Positions 26,474 through 38,303 are shown, numbered from the stretch's first letter. The stretch is 64,000 nucleotides of DNA from Streptomyces sp. JHA26 (GCF_002005565.1 NZ_BDJC01000022.1:1-64000), one strand, 5' to 3'. The notes: generated by a model not told the origin, from the sequence alone. Translations and numbers: made by a program.

Positions 26474-27169
26474 TCACGACGGCGTGCCCGCCGACTCCAG
26501 CAGTCGGGTCACGTCGTCGGAGCGGAGGGTCAGGGCCGCGCCGACCGTCGCCAGGGCGTCGCGCTCGGCGGGTGTGTAGGGGCCGTCGGCCAGGGCGATG
26601 CGGGCACCCTGGAGGAGGATCGACTCGCGGCCGGCGGCGGCGAGGTGCGGGGCCAGCGGGTCCAGCGCCTCGTGGAGCTCTATGGCGAGTCCGGGCACGC
26701 AGGGTTCGTCGCGCACCCGCCCGGTGTCCGCCTCGAGCGCCTCGACCAGCGCGCCGAGCCGGTCCTCGGTGCAGTCCTCGAAGCCGGCCGCGCGCACCGC
26801 GGCGACCGCCGCCTCCAGGGAGGTGCGGGAGCAGGTGCCGCCCGCGGCGAGCACCGCGAGGGCGACGGTGTGGACGGCGTCGCGGAGCATCGCGGAGAAG
26901 CGGGTGGTGGTCGGGTGGTCGAGGACGTCGGTGCCGTAGTGGCGGCGGCAGGCCGCGCACTCGACGGTCGGCGCGGACTCGCCGCGCGGCAGCACGGGCA
27001 CCCCGAGCAGGGTGAAGCGGCGGCGGCCGGCGAGGCGCTGGTAGTTGCGGTCGCCCCCGCAGCCGGGGCAGAAGAACTCGCCGTCGCCGACGGGTGTCCA
27101 CGCGGTGCGGGTGCCCAGGACGCGGGGCAGCCGGGCAGCTCGGTCGTCTCGTCCCCGTCCAGGCAGCAC
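26474..27169 (-). CDS. TerB-like protein with N-terminal zinc ribbon
   Basis: A 231-residue protein. The N-terminal 60 residues carry two CxxC pairs (FFCPGCGGDRNY and VECAACRRHYG) that should form a zinc ribbon. The C-terminal 150 residues are helical and fit the TerB/tellurite-resistance-like fold (RIALADGPYTPAERDALATVGAAL near the end). Chosen start is GTG at 27169, with GGAGG 6 nt upstream; the frame is open to 27229. TerB proteins bind metal and membranes in stress responses; its role here is unknown. A perfect 7-5-7 inverted repeat lies just upstream. Confidence 0.8.
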   Translation of the reverse strand: MLPGRGRDDRAARLPRVLGTRTAWTPVGDGEFFCPGCGGDRNYQRLAGRRRFTLLGVPVLPRGESAPTVECAACRRHYGTDVLDHPTTTRFSAMLRDAVHTVALAVLAAGGTCSRTSLEAAVAAVRAAGFEDCTEDRLGALVEALEADTGRVRDEPCVPGLAIELHEALDPLAPHLAAAGRESILLQGARIALADGPYTPAERDALATVGAALTLRSDDVTRLLESAGTPS

Positions 27170-27210
27170 GTCGCACCTCCGTAACCGCGCGGCAACATCG
27201 CCGCGCTTGC

Positions 27211-27229
27211 GTGATGTTAGCCACATCAC
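27211..27229. promoter_or_regulatory. Inverted repeat upstream of TerB-like gene
   Basis: GTGATGT-TAGCC-ACATCAC is a perfect 7-5-7 inverted repeat about 42 bp before the GTG start. Read on the minus strand it contains TAACAT, a possible -10, so a dimeric repressor bound here would mask the promoter. Confidence 0.5.
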
Positions 27230-27297
27230 CGACGTGGAGTCAGTACCCCGGAGGAGACCTTTCCGTGACCTACTCGGGGAGATGGCCGGTATACGAC

Positions 27298-27334
27298 GGG
27301 GCCCCGCCCGCCGTCCTGCGGCGGGCGGGGCCCC
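27298..27334 (-). terminator. Hairpin terminator after leuA
   Basis: A perfect 15-bp GC stem (27298-27312 with 27320-27334) around a 7-nt loop begins about 20 bp past the leuA stop. It lacks a T run, as is common in streptomycetes. Confidence 0.85.
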
Positions 27335-27353
27335 GGTTCACCGATCCGGCTGG

Positions 27354-29218
<1,865 letters not shown>

Positions 29219-29409
29219 GATGCCCAGCACCTTAGCCGAGCCACGCCGGTCACGCGGGTCCGTATCAGTATGCGGGACCACGGAGGGTATCGGGACAAAA
29301 AGTGCCGTATACCACCTCCCGCCGCCCGGCGGGCCCTCTTGGCACCGCATTCCACCGATCACGGTCGCGGGGGGTGACAGGACCGTCACACAGTGCGATG
29401 GTTCCGGAC

Positions 29410-30480
29410 ATGACGACCAACGGGGGCTTCGAGCCCGTCTTCTGCACCATCGTGCCGCCCCACGTCCTCGACAAGCTGGCCCGGAACGCGGACCCCGTGC
29501 TGGCCGGGCCCGCCCGCCGGACCATCCAGCGCGACGCCGCCGAGCGCACCCGCCGCGGTCTGACCACCGTCATCGGCGCCCCCGCCGTGGCTCCCCGCGC
29601 GGGCGCCGAGGCCGGCAGGCCCCACCGCACGATCTACGACGCCCGGCACGGCACCGACCTGCCCGGCCGCGAGGTGCGCGGCGAGGGCGACGAGCCCGGG
29701 CGGGACGCCACCGTCAACCGCGCCTACGCGGGGCTCGGCGCCACCTTCGAGCTGTTCCTGAAGGCGTACCGGCGCGACTCCATCGACGGCGCGGGGCTGC
29801 CGCTGGACGCGACCGTGCACTACGACCGCGAGTACAACAACGCCTTCTGGAACGGCGAGCAGATGGTCTTCGGCGACGGGGACGGGGAGATCTTCCTCGA
29901 CTTCACCATCCCCGTGGACGTGATCGGCCACGAGCTGGCCCACGGCGTCACGCAGCACACCGCCAACCTGACCTACTACGGCCAGCCCGGCGCGCTGAAC
30001 GAGTCGGTGTCGGACGTCTTCGGCTCCCTCATCAAGCAGTACTCGCTCGGCCAGAGCGCCGCCGAGGCCGACTGGCTGATCGGCGCCGGCCTGCTCGCCC
30101 CGCGCGTGACGGGGGAGGCGCTGCGCTCGATGAAGGCGCCGGGCACGGCGTACGACGACGACGTCCTCGGCAAGGACCCGCAGCCCGCCACGATGGACGA
30201 CTACGTGCGCACCGGCCGCGACAACGGCGGCGTGCACATCAACTCCGGCATCCCCAACCACGCCTTCTACCTCGTCGCCACGGAACTGGGCGGCCACGCC
30301 TGGGAGCGGGCCGGACAGGTCTGGTACGACGTGCTGACCGGCGGCGAGCTGCGCGAGGACGCGTCGTTCGCGGACTTCGCGACGCTGACGGTGAGGGCCG
30401 CCCGGGAGCGCTACGGCGACGGGGACGAGCTGGAGGCGGTGCGCAAGGGCTGGGAACAGGTCGGGGTGCACACGCGGTAG
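29410..30480 (+). CDS. Protealysin-like M4 metalloprotease
   Basis: A 356-residue thermolysin-family zinc endopeptidase. HELAH at about 174-178 gives two zinc ligands and the catalytic Glu, and Glu about 198 (LNESVSDVFG) is the third ligand. A downstream NGGVHINSGIPNHAFY contains the transition-state His. There is no signal peptide. The short N-terminal propeptide contains CTIVPPHVLDKLA, resembling the PP-x-x-L motif of protealysin-type precursors, so it probably works or is stored inside the cell, or leaves by an unusual route. GTGACA (29374) - 17 nt - GATGGT (29397) ends 7 nt before this ATG, supporting a leaderless start; ATG 29398 is the alternative. The next gene encodes its likely inhibitor. 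Confidence 0.88.
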   Translation: MTTNGGFEPVFCTIVPPHVLDKLARNADPVLAGPARRTIQRDAAERTRRGLTTVIGAPAVAPRAGAEAGRPHRTIYDARHGTDLPGREVRGEGDEPGRDATVNRAYAGLGATFELFLKAYRRDSIDGAGLPLDATVHYDREYNNAFWNGEQMVFGDGDGEIFLDFTIPVDVIGHELAHGVTQHTANLTYYGQPGALNESVSDVFGSLIKQYSLGQSAAEADWLIGAGLLAPRVTGEALRSMKAPGTAYDDDVLGKDPQPATMDDYVRTGRDNGGVHINSGIPNHAFYLVATELGGHAWERAGQVWYDVLTGGELREDASFADFATLTVRAARERYGDGDELEAVRKGWEQVGVHTR

Positions 30481-30501
30481 TTCCGTACTAGACACGGTCC
30501 C

Positions 30502-30768
30502 ATGCGGATTCAGGTGAGTCGCACAGGAGGCTTCGCGGGCATCGAACGCCACGCGGAGATCGACACCGCGGGACGCCCCGACGCGGCCGAGTGGCACGCC
30601 CTGGCCGAGCGGGCGCTCGCCGGCGGACGGGACACGCCGCCCGTCGGGGTGCCGGACGGGTTCAGCTACCGGATCACCGTGGACGGCAGGACGGTGTACG
30701 CGGCCGATCCCCGGCTGACGGACGAGCAGCGCAGGCTGATCTCGCGGGTCCTGAAGGAGGGCGCGTGA
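30502..30768 (+). CDS. Emfourin-type protease inhibitor
   Basis: An 88-residue cytoplasmic protein beginning MRIQVSRTGGFAGIERHAEID and ending in a helical DEQRRLISRVLKEGA. The pattern 'I.V.RTGGFAGI' followed by an FSYRITVDG segment matches emfourin (M4in), the slow-binding proteinaceous inhibitor first found beside protealysin in Serratia. It follows the M4 protease by 21 nt in the same direction, the same protease-inhibitor operon layout. It presumably protects the cytoplasm from the co-expressed enzyme. Confidence 0.82.
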   Translation: MRIQVSRTGGFAGIERHAEIDTAGRPDAAEWHALAERALAGGRDTPPVGVPDGFSYRITVDGRTVYAADPRLTDEQRRLISRVLKEGA

Positions 30769-30825
30769 CGCCGTCCGCGCGCAAGGGCGTTGACTTCCGT
30801 CACCGGGGGTACGGATGATCCGCGC

Positions 30826-32151
30826 ATGGCGACCGCATCGAGCACGGACCCGGTGCCCCGGTTCCCGGACGGCTTCCTGTGGGGCGTGTCCACCTCGGCG
30901 CACCAGATCGAGGGCGCGGCCGAGCTGCGCGAGCGGTCGGTGTGGGACGTGTTCACGGACGAGCCGGGACGGGTCAGGGACGGCTCGACGGCGGCGGTGG
31001 CCTGCGACCACTACCACCGCTACCGCGAGGACGTGGCGCTGCTCGCCGGCCTGGGCGTGGACGCGTACCGGTTCTCGGTCTCCTGGCCCCGGGTGAACTC
31101 CCCCGGCGGTCTCGACTTCTACGACCGCCTGGTCGACGAGCTGTGCGCGGCGGGCGTCCGCCCGGTGCCGACGCTCTTCCACTGGGACCTCCCGGCGGAC
31201 CTGGACTGGCTCGACCGGGACACGGCGTCCCGGTTCGCGGAGTACGTGTCCGTCGTCGCGGGGCGGCTCGGCGACCGGGTCGGCACCTGGCTCACCCTCA
31301 ACGAGCCCGCCGAGCACACCCTGCTCGGCCACGCCCTGGGCACGCACGCCCCCGGCCGGGAGCTGCTGTTCGATGCCCTCCCGGTGGCCCACCACCAGCT
31401 CCTCGCGCACGGCCTGGCGGTACGGGCCCTGCGCGCGGCCGGCGCGGGCGACGTCGGGATCGCCAACTCGCACAGCCCCGTCCGGCCCGCCTCGGACGAG
31501 CCGGCCGACCGGGAGGCGGCGGACTTCTACGACGCCCTGCTGAACCGCCTGTTCGCCGACCCGCTGCTGCTGGGCCGCTACCCGGACGGCCTCGGCGAGC
31601 TGATGCCGGGCTCCGCCGCGGGGATCGACGCCGACCTGGAGGTGATCGCCGAGCCGCTGGACCGGTACGGCGTGAACTACTACGCGCCGGCCCGGGTGGG
31701 CGCCCCGCGGGGCGAGGCGACCGAGTCCGGCGGTGTGCGCGTCCCGGCCGGGCTGCCCTTCTCGGTGCGCGAGATCGAGGACCGGCCGCTGACGGACTTC
31801 GGCTGGCCCGTGGTCCCCGAGGGGCTCACGGAGCTGCTCACCGGCCTGGCCGAGCGCTACGGCGACCGGCTGCCGCCCGTCGTCATCACGGAGAACGGCT
31901 GCTCCTACGAGGGCCTCGACGACCGGGACCGCATCGCCTACCTCGACGGTCACGTCCGCGCCCTGCACCGGGCGCTGGAGGCGGGCGTGGACGTGCGCGG
32001 CTACTTCGTGTGGTCGCTGCTGGACAACTTCGAGTGGGCGGAGGGCTACGCGCGCCGGTTCGGACTGGTGCACGTGGACTTCGCCACGCGGGCGCGGACG
32101 CCCAAGGCGTCGTACCACTGGTTCCGGGACCTGCTCCGCGCCCAGCGGTGA
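30826..32151 (+). CDS. GH1-family beta-glucosidase
   Basis: A 441-residue retaining glycoside hydrolase, family 1. The N-terminus FPDGFLWGVSTSAHQIEGA is the family's aglycone-site signature. The acid/base Glu lies in WLTLNEPAEH and the nucleophile Glu in VVITENGCSYEG; the C-terminal SLLDNFEWAEGYARRFGLVHVD is also typical. No signal peptide, so it acts on imported di- or oligosaccharides such as cellobiose. The start ATG at 30826 has no ribosome site, but TTGACT (30790) - 18 nt - GATGAT (30814) ends 6 nt before it, which suggests a leaderless message. No sugar transporter is adjacent. Confidence 0.93.
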   Translation: MATASSTDPVPRFPDGFLWGVSTSAHQIEGAAELRERSVWDVFTDEPGRVRDGSTAAVACDHYHRYREDVALLAGLGVDAYRFSVSWPRVNSPGGLDFYDRLVDELCAAGVRPVPTLFHWDLPADLDWLDRDTASRFAEYVSVVAGRLGDRVGTWLTLNEPAEHTLLGHALGTHAPGRELLFDALPVAHHQLLAHGLAVRALRAAGAGDVGIANSHSPVRPASDEPADREAADFYDALLNRLFADPLLLGRYPDGLGELMPGSAAGIDADLEVIAEPLDRYGVNYYAPARVGAPRGEATESGGVRVPAGLPFSVREIEDRPLTDFGWPVVPEGLTELLTGLAERYGDRLPPVVITENGCSYEGLDDRDRIAYLDGHVRALHRALEAGVDVRGYFVWSLLDNFEWAEGYARRFGLVHVDFATRARTPKASYHWFRDLLRAQR

Positions 32152-32270
32152 GCGGGGACCGGGTGTACTCCGGCGCCGGTCGGATAAAAGACCTGGGTGC
32201 TGTCGGCGCGGAGTCGTACGCTGGAGACAGCAGACACACCCGTCACGCGGCGCACGCCGCAGAGGAGGAC

Positions 32271-32293
32271 GTGCAGGCCTCGAGCGCCGGCCC

Positions 32294-32297
<4 letters not shown>
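32271..32297 (+). CDS. Possible 8-residue upstream ORF coupled to phoH
   Basis: AGAGGAGGAC precedes GTG at 32271, which opens a frame of eight codons (peptide MQASSAGP). Its TGA overlaps the phoH ATG as ATGA. The phoH ATG itself has no ribosome site at normal distance, so ribosomes may reach phoH only by terminating this tiny frame and restarting. Inference from spacing; the peptide need not have a function. Confidence 0.45.
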
Positions 32298-33373
<1,076 letters not shown>

Positions 33374-33385
33374 ACCAGCACGACC

Positions 33386-33883
33386 ATGTCGATCGACGTC
33401 AACAACGAGTCCGGAACCGAGGTCGACGAGCAGGCGATCCTCGACATCGCCCGCTACGCGCTCGCGCGGATGCGCATCCACCCGCTATCCGAGCTCTCGG
33501 TGATCGTCGTGGACGCCGACGCCATGGAGCAGCTGCACATCCAGTGGATGGACCTGCCCGGTCCGACGGACGTCATGTCCTTCCCGATGGACGAGCTGCG
33601 TCCGCCGTCGAAGGACGACGACGAGCCGCCGCAGGGGCTGCTCGGCGACATCGTGCTCTGCCCGGAGGTCGCCGAGAAGCAGGGCAAGGAGGCGCCGACG
33701 CAGCACTCCATGGACGAGGAGCTCCAGCTGCTCACCGTCCACGGGGTGCTGCACCTGCTCGGCTACGACCACGAGGAGCCCGACGAGAAGGCCGAGATGT
33801 TCGGCCTGCAGGCCGCCATCGTGGACGGCTGGCGTGCGGAGAAGGGCCTGACCGGCCCGTCCCCGGCCCCGACCGTCTCATGA
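33386..33883 (+). CDS. ybeY: Endoribonuclease/rRNA maturation factor YbeY
   Basis: A 165-residue metal-dependent RNase involved in 16S rRNA 3'-end processing and ribosome quality control. The zinc-binding motif [11 protein letters not shown] (HxxxHxxxxxH) lies at about residues 120-130, and [14 protein letters not shown] is the second family signature. Slightly extended at the C-terminus. Its TGA overlaps the next ATG (ATGA), so it is translationally coupled to the CorC-like gene, a conserved phoH-ybeY-corC order. Confidence 0.95.
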   Translation: MSIDVNNESGTEVDEQAILDIARYALARMRIHPLSELSVIVVDADAMEQLHIQWMDLPGPTDVMSFPMDELRPPSKDDDEPPQGLLGDIVLCPEVAEKQGKEAPTQHSMDEELQLLTVHGVLHLLGYDHEEPDEKAEMFGLQAAIVDGWRAEKGLTGPSPAPTVS

Positions 33884-35184
33884 GCCTGCCGCTCGTCGCC
33901 GGCGCCGTCGCCCTGGTCGTGGTCGCCTGGCTCGCCGCGTGCGCGGAGGCCGGCCTGGCGCGGGTCTCCAGCTTCCGCGCCGAGGAGGCGGTGCGCTCGG
34001 GGCGGCGCGGCAGCGCCAGGCTGGCCAAGGTCGCCGCCGACCCGACGCGCTACCTCAACGTGGCGCTGCTGGTCCGCGTCGCCTGCGAGATGGCCGCCGC
34101 GGCGCTGGTCACGTACGCCTGCCTGAAGCAGTTCGACGGCACCGGCGAGGCGCTGGTGATCGCCATCGCGGTGATGGTGCTGGTGTCGTACGTGGCCGTC
34201 GGGGTCTCCCCGCGCACCATCGGCCGCCAGCACCCGCTGAACACGGCGACGGCGGCGGCGTACGTCCTGGTGCCGCTGGACCGGGTCATGGGTCCGATCC
34301 CGTCGCTGCTCATCCTCCTCGGCAACGCGCTCACCCCCGGCAAGGGCTTCCGCCGCGGCCCCTTCGCCTCCGAGGCGGAGCTGCGGGCGCTGGTCGACCT
34401 CGCCGAGAAGGAGTCGCTGATCGAGGCCGAGGAGCGCCGCATGGTGCACTCGGTGTTCGAGCTGGGCGACACGCTGGTGCGGGAGGTCATGGTGCCGCGC
34501 ACCGACCTCGTCGTCATCGAGCGGTACAAGACCATCCGCCAGGCCCTCACCCTCGCCCTGCGCTCCGGTTTCTCCCGGATACCGGTCACCGGGGACAGCG
34601 AGGACGACATCGTCGGGATCGTGTACCTGAAGGACCTGGCGCGCAAGACGCACATCAGCCGGGACGCGGAGGGCGACCTGGTGTCCACGGCGATGCGTCC
34701 GGCGTTCTTCGTGCCCGACACCAAGAACGCCGGCGACCTGCTGCGCGAGATGCAGAAGGAGCACAACCACGTCGCCGTCGTCATCGACGAGTACGGCGGC
34801 ACGGCCGGCATCGTCACCATCGAGGACGTCCTCGAGGAGATCGTCGGGGAGATCACCGACGAGTACGACCGTGAGCTGCCGCCGGTCGAGGAGCTGGGCG
34901 AGGACCGCTACCGGGTCACCTCCCGCCTGGACATCGGCGACCTCGGCGAGCTGTACGGGCTGGAGGAGTTCGACGACGAGGACGTGGAGACCGTCGGCGG
35001 GCTGCTGGCGAAGGCGCTCGGCCGGGTGCCGATCGCCGGGGCCACGTCGGTCGTCGAGCTGCCCGACGGCCGTGGGCTGCGGCTGACGGCGGAGGCCGCC
35101 GCGGGCCGCCGGAACAAGATCGTGACGGTGCTGGTGGAGCCGGTGGTCCCGGCGGCGTCGGGTGCCGGGGAGGCGGCGGAGTGA
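33880..35184 (+). CDS. Hemolysin C/CorC-type CBS-domain membrane protein
   Basis: A 434-residue protein of the CNNM/CorC type. The N-terminal DUF21 membrane domain (residues 1-135, about three to four helices) is followed by a CBS pair (about 190-320, [15 protein letters not shown] and [26 protein letters not shown]) and the C-terminal CorC_HlyC domain ([15 protein letters not shown]). Such proteins move Mg2+/Co2+ or sense nucleotide through the CBS domains. It overlaps ybeY by 4 nt and the following small gene by 4 nt. Confidence 0.92.
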   Translation: MSLPLVAGAVALVVVAWLAACAEAGLARVSSFRAEEAVRSGRRGSARLAKVAADPTRYLNVALLVRVACEMAAAALVTYACLKQFDGTGEALVIAIAVMVLVSYVAVGVSPRTIGRQHPLNTATAAAYVLVPLDRVMGPIPSLLILLGNALTPGKGFRRGPFASEAELRALVDLAEKESLIEAEERRMVHSVFELGDTLVREVMVPRTDLVVIERYKTIRQALTLALRSGFSRIPVTGDSEDDIVGIVYLKDLARKTHISRDAEGDLVSTAMRPAFFVPDTKNAGDLLREMQKEHNHVAVVIDEYGGTAGIVTIEDVLEEIVGEITDEYDRELPPVEELGEDRYRVTSRLDIGDLGELYGLEEFDDEDVETVGGLLAKALGRVPIAGATSVVELPDGRGLRLTAEAAAGRRNKIVTVLVEPVVPAASGAGEAAE

Positions 35185-35540
35185 CCCCGCAGGAGCTGCG
35201 CGCGTTCTGCCTGTCCTTCGATGCGGCCGTGGAGGACTTCCCCTTCGGCCCGGAGACCTCGGTCTTCAAGGTGCTGGGGAAGATGTTCGCGCTCAGCTCG
35301 CTGGACGCGCGCCCGCTGACGGTCAACCTCAAGTGCGACCCGGAGGACGCGGTCCGGCTGCGGGCCGAGCACGAGGGTCTGATCGTGCCCGGCTGGCACA
35401 TGAACAAGCGGCACTGGAACACGGTGACCGCCGACGGCGGGCTCCCGGACCGGGTCGTCCGGGAGCTGGTCGAGGACTCGTACGACCTGGTCGTCGCCGG
35501 CCTACCGCGCGCCGACCGGCTCCGCCTCGACCGTCCCTGA
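35181..35540 (+). CDS. MmcQ/YjbR-family DNA-binding-like protein
   Basis: A 119-residue member of the MmcQ/YjbR family with a CyaY-like fold. Typical blocks are [44 protein letters not shown], and PGWHMNKRHWNTV. The GTG overlaps the CorC-like stop as GTGA. Function in this family is not established; DNA binding has been proposed from structure. Its 3' end overlaps the end of the convergent MFS gene by 39 nt. Confidence 0.88.
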   Translation: MTPQELRAFCLSFDAAVEDFPFGPETSVFKVLGKMFALSSLDARPLTVNLKCDPEDAVRLRAEHEGLIVPGWHMNKRHWNTVTADGGLPDRVVRELVEDSYDLVVAGLPRADRLRLDRP

Positions 35541-36950
35541 GCGGCGGGGGCGCAGTCCGGCCGCGACCAGGGCGGCCGCCGCGAGGACGATCGCCGCGTC
35601 CAGGACGAGCACCGTGTGCACGCCGGAGCGCAGGTCCGCGGAGGTGGTGGCCAGCACGCCCAGCAGCGGGATGCCGACGGTGATGCCGACCTGCTGCGTG
35701 GAGGTGACCAGGCCGGTCGCCAGGCCCTGCTCCTCGTCGGGGACGCCGGAGGTCACGGTCAGCCCGTAGGAGATGATCGCGCCCAGGTGGCACATGCTGG
35801 CCAGGGAGACGGCGGCCGTGGCCAGGACCACCGACCAGCCGCCCTCCCCCAGCGCCAGCAGGGGCAGCCCCAGGGCGCCCTGTCCGGCGAGCGCGCCGAC
35901 CAGGGTGCGGCGGGCGCCGAAGCGGCCGATGACGCGGGGCGCGTACGTCCCGGCCACCACCGACAGCACGCCCTGCACGCCGAAGACCAGGCCGGTCTCG
36001 AAGGCGGTCAGGTGCAGGACCTCCTGGAGGTACAGGGTGAGCACGAAGACCACCGTGGACATCATCGAGAAGGTCACCAGACCGCCCAGGTTGCCCCAGG
36101 CCACCGTGCGGCGGCGCAGCATCGGCAGCGAGACCAGCGGCGCCGAGGTGCGGGACTCGACGACCGCGAAGGCGGTCAGGAGCAGCAGGCCCGCGGCGAG
36201 GGCGACGAGGACGTCGGTGCGGCCGAAGCCGTGCTCGGCGGCGGTGGTCAGGGCGTAGATCAGGGCGAGCAGGCCGCCGGTGACGGTGACCGCGCCGGGC
36301 ACGTCGAGACGCGGGCGGTCCGGCGTCCGGGACTCGGGCAGCAGACCGGGGGCGAGGGGCAGCACGACCAGGGCGAACAGGGTCAGCAGGCCCATGGTGG
36401 AGCGCCAGCTCAGCAGGTCGGTCAGCACCCCGCCGGCCACCATGCCGACGGTGAACCCGAGCGAGAGCAGGGTGCCGGAGATGCCGAGGGCGCGGTCGCG
36501 GGCCGGGCCCTCCGGGAAGGTCGTCGTCAGCAGGGACATGCCGGTCGGCACGATGGCCGCCGCGCCGAGGCCCTGCAGGGCGCGTCCGGTGAGGAAGGAG
36601 GCCGGGTCCCAGGCGAGGGTGGCGAGCAGGGAGGCGGCGCCGAAGAGGGCGAGGCCGGCGAGGAAGAGCCGGCGGCGGCCGTAGAGGTCGCCCATGCGGC
36701 CGAAGAGCAGCAGGAAGCCGCCGGAGGGCAGCGCGAACGCCGTGACCGCCCACTGGAGGGCGGACTGGTCCATGCCGAGGTCCGCGCCGAGGACGGGCAG
36801 GGCGACGTTCAGGACGGAGAAGTCGAGCGCGACCATGAACTGGGCGGCGCAGAGCACGAACAGGACGAGCCGGTCGCGGGCCGAGAGCCGGGGAGCGGCC
36901 GGCGTGCCGGCGGGGGCCGGCGGGGTGGAGGTGGAGGTGTCGATCGCCAT
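35502..36950 (-). CDS. MFS multidrug exporter, EmrB/QacA-like
   Basis: A 482-residue transporter, with the length expected for 14 helices (DHA2 family). The first helix carries FMVALDFSVLNVALPVLG, and motif A is FGRMGDLYGRRRLFLAG after helix 2. The ATG at 36950 immediately precedes a 20-residue Thr/Pro/Ala tail before helix 1; no clear ribosome site. It is divergent from an MmyB-type regulator gene, with the perfect inverted repeat at 37001-37019 between them. The same cassette design as 1.1-3.6 kb, but the proteins are only distantly similar, so this is not a recent duplication. Confidence 0.88.
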   Translation of the reverse strand: MAIDTSTSTPPAPAGTPAAPRLSARDRLVLFVLCAAQFMVALDFSVLNVALPVLGADLGMDQSALQWAVTAFALPSGGFLLLFGRMGDLYGRRRLFLAGLALFGAASLLATLAWDPASFLTGRALQGLGAAAIVPTGMSLLTTTFPEGPARDRALGISGTLLSLGFTVGMVAGGVLTDLLSWRSTMGLLTLFALVVLPLAPGLLPESRTPDRPRLDVPGAVTVTGGLLALIYALTTAAEHGFGRTDVLVALAAGLLLLTAFAVVESRTSAPLVSLPMLRRRTVAWGNLGGLVTFSMMSTVVFVLTLYLQEVLHLTAFETGLVFGVQGVLSVVAGTYAPRVIGRFGARRTLVGALAGQGALGLPLLALGEGGWSVVLATAAVSLASMCHLGAIISYGLTVTSGVPDEEQGLATGLVTSTQQVGITVGIPLLGVLATTSADLRSGVHTVLVLDAAIVLAAAALVAAGLRPRRSGTVEAEPVGAR

Positions 36951-37000
36951 GGACAAGAGGCTGCGGGCGCCGGAATGATCGTGGGGAGCGGGCAGTTGTC

Positions 37001-37019
37001 CTGGTGGTGGCACCACCAG
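37001..37019. promoter_or_regulatory. Putative operator between MFS and MmyB regulator
   Basis: CTGGTGGT-GGC-ACCACCAG is a perfect 8-3-8 inverted repeat, 26 bp before the regulator start and 51 bp before the exporter start. It shares CTGGT/ACCAG half-sites with the 2092-2119 site. This is the best candidate for binding by the regulator encoded at 37045. Confidence 0.65.
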
Positions 37020-37044
37020 CCGGGAACGAGGGGGGAATCGGTAC

Positions 37045-37920
37045 GTGACGGACACCGGGCTCAAGACCCATCGGCGGCGTGAACTGCGGGAGTTCCTGAT
37101 GAGCCGCCGCGCACGCGTGACGCCGGCCGAGGCGGGACTGCCGGACGGCGGAGGGCGGCGCCGCACACCGGGGCTGCGCCGTGAGGAGGTCGCCGTGCTC
37201 GCCGGGGTGGGCGCCTCCTGGTACCAGTGGCTGGAGCAGGGCAGGGACATCTCCGTCTCCCCGCAGGTGCTGGACGCGGTCGGCCGGGTGCTGCGGCTGA
37301 GCGACGCCGAACGCCGGCACCTGTACCTGCTGGCCGGGCTGAACCCGCCGGCGCCCGAGGTGGAGCCCGCCCGGCGGGACATGTGCGACGGGCTGCGGCG
37401 GCTGATCGACACGTGGATGCCGTACCCGGCGCACATCATGGACCGGTACTACAACTGCGTGATGTACAACGACGCGGCGGCGATCGTGCTGGGCATGCGG
37501 CCGGACACCACGCAGAACTGCCTGGTCGACTTCTTCACGGACCCGCTGTACCGGGCCCGTTCGCAGAGCTGGGAGCGCAACGCCCGGACGGTCGTCGCCC
37601 AGTTCCGCGCGGCGTGCTCGGCCAGCCCCGACGACGAGGGGTTCCAGGCGGTCCTGGCCCGGTTGCGGGACGGCAGCGAGGACTTCCTGCGGATGTGGGA
37701 GGAGCGGGACATCGAGGACGCCGGGCAGATCCGCAAGGAGCTGGAGCATCCGCTGGTCGGGCTGCTGTGCGTGGAGTCGACGGCGCTGAAGGTGCCCGCG
37801 CGGCCCGACCTGACGATCGTGCTGCACACGCCGCTGGACGAGGCGAACACCGCGGCGAAGCTGGAGTGGCTGGCCTCGCCCCAGGGGCGGCGCGGGGCGA
37901 TGTACCCGGTGGCGGGGTGA
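37045..37920 (+). CDS. XRE-family regulator with MmyB-type ligand-binding domain
   Basis: A 291-residue regulator with the same architecture as the one at 1107-2045: helix-turn-helix at about residues 10-85 (RRTPGLRREEVAVLAGVGASWYQWLEQGRDI) and a C-terminal MmyB-like domain (DRYYNCVMYNDAAAIVLGM) that in family members binds a fatty-acid-like ligand. The GTG at 37045 follows GGGG-rich sequence. It is divergent from an MFS exporter and probably its repressor. It ends 29 nt before the cytidine deaminase-like gene. Confidence 0.9.
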   Translation: MTDTGLKTHRRRELREFLMSRRARVTPAEAGLPDGGGRRRTPGLRREEVAVLAGVGASWYQWLEQGRDISVSPQVLDAVGRVLRLSDAERRHLYLLAGLNPPAPEVEPARRDMCDGLRRLIDTWMPYPAHIMDRYYNCVMYNDAAAIVLGMRPDTTQNCLVDFFTDPLYRARSQSWERNARTVVAQFRAACSASPDDEGFQAVLARLRDGSEDFLRMWEERDIEDAGQIRKELEHPLVGLLCVESTALKVPARPDLTIVLHTPLDEANTAAKLEWLASPQGRRGAMYPVAG

Positions 37921-37949
37921 CCGGCGCGGCGCCTCCGTATGCTCTGACC

Positions 37950-38303
37950 ATGACCGACACCACCGACCTCGGCCCCGAGGACCGCAAGATCGTCACCCTG
38001 GCCCGTTCCGCCCGGGCCCGCAACGGCGTCCCGGAGGGCGCGGCCGTACGCGACGAGACCGGCCGGACGTACGTCGCCGGGACCGTCGCCCTGGACTCCC
38101 TGAAGCTCAGCGCCCTGCGGACGGCGGTGGCGATGGCGGTGGCGTCCGGTGCGACGTCGCTGGAGGCGGCGGCCGTGGTGACCGAGGCGGCGTCGGCGTC
38201 GGCCGAGGACCTGGCGGCGGTCCGGGACCTGGGCGGGGCGGGGACGCCGGTGCTGGTCGCCGCGCCCGACGGGACGGTCCGGGACACGGTGGCCGCGGGC
38301 TGA
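37950..38303 (+). CDS. Cytidine deaminase-like protein lacking the zinc site
   Basis: A 117-residue protein that aligns by eye with small cytidine deaminases (VPEGAAVRDETGRTYVAGTVALDSLKLSALRTAVAMAVASG), but the catalytic C/H-A-E becomes LKLSALRTA and the PCxxC motif is absent. It therefore cannot bind zinc in the usual way and is probably not a deaminase. A TATGCT hexamer ends 6 nt before the ATG, pointing to a leaderless message. It sits directly upstream of era, where cdd or a homologue is found in many bacteria, so it may be a relic kept for another job such as nucleotide binding. Confidence 0.78.
   Translation: MTDTTDLGPEDRKIVTLARSARARNGVPEGAAVRDETGRTYVAGTVALDSLKLSALRTAVAMAVASGATSLEAAAVVTEAASASAEDLAAVRDLGGAGTPVLVAAPDGTVRDTVAAG

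Noticed and set aside
35616-37082. A 488-codon plus-strand frame rich in Gly, Gln, Asp and His.
   Set aside because: It is antisense to the MFS exporter, whose membrane helices and motifs are clear. The composition is that of a reversed hydrophobic gene.
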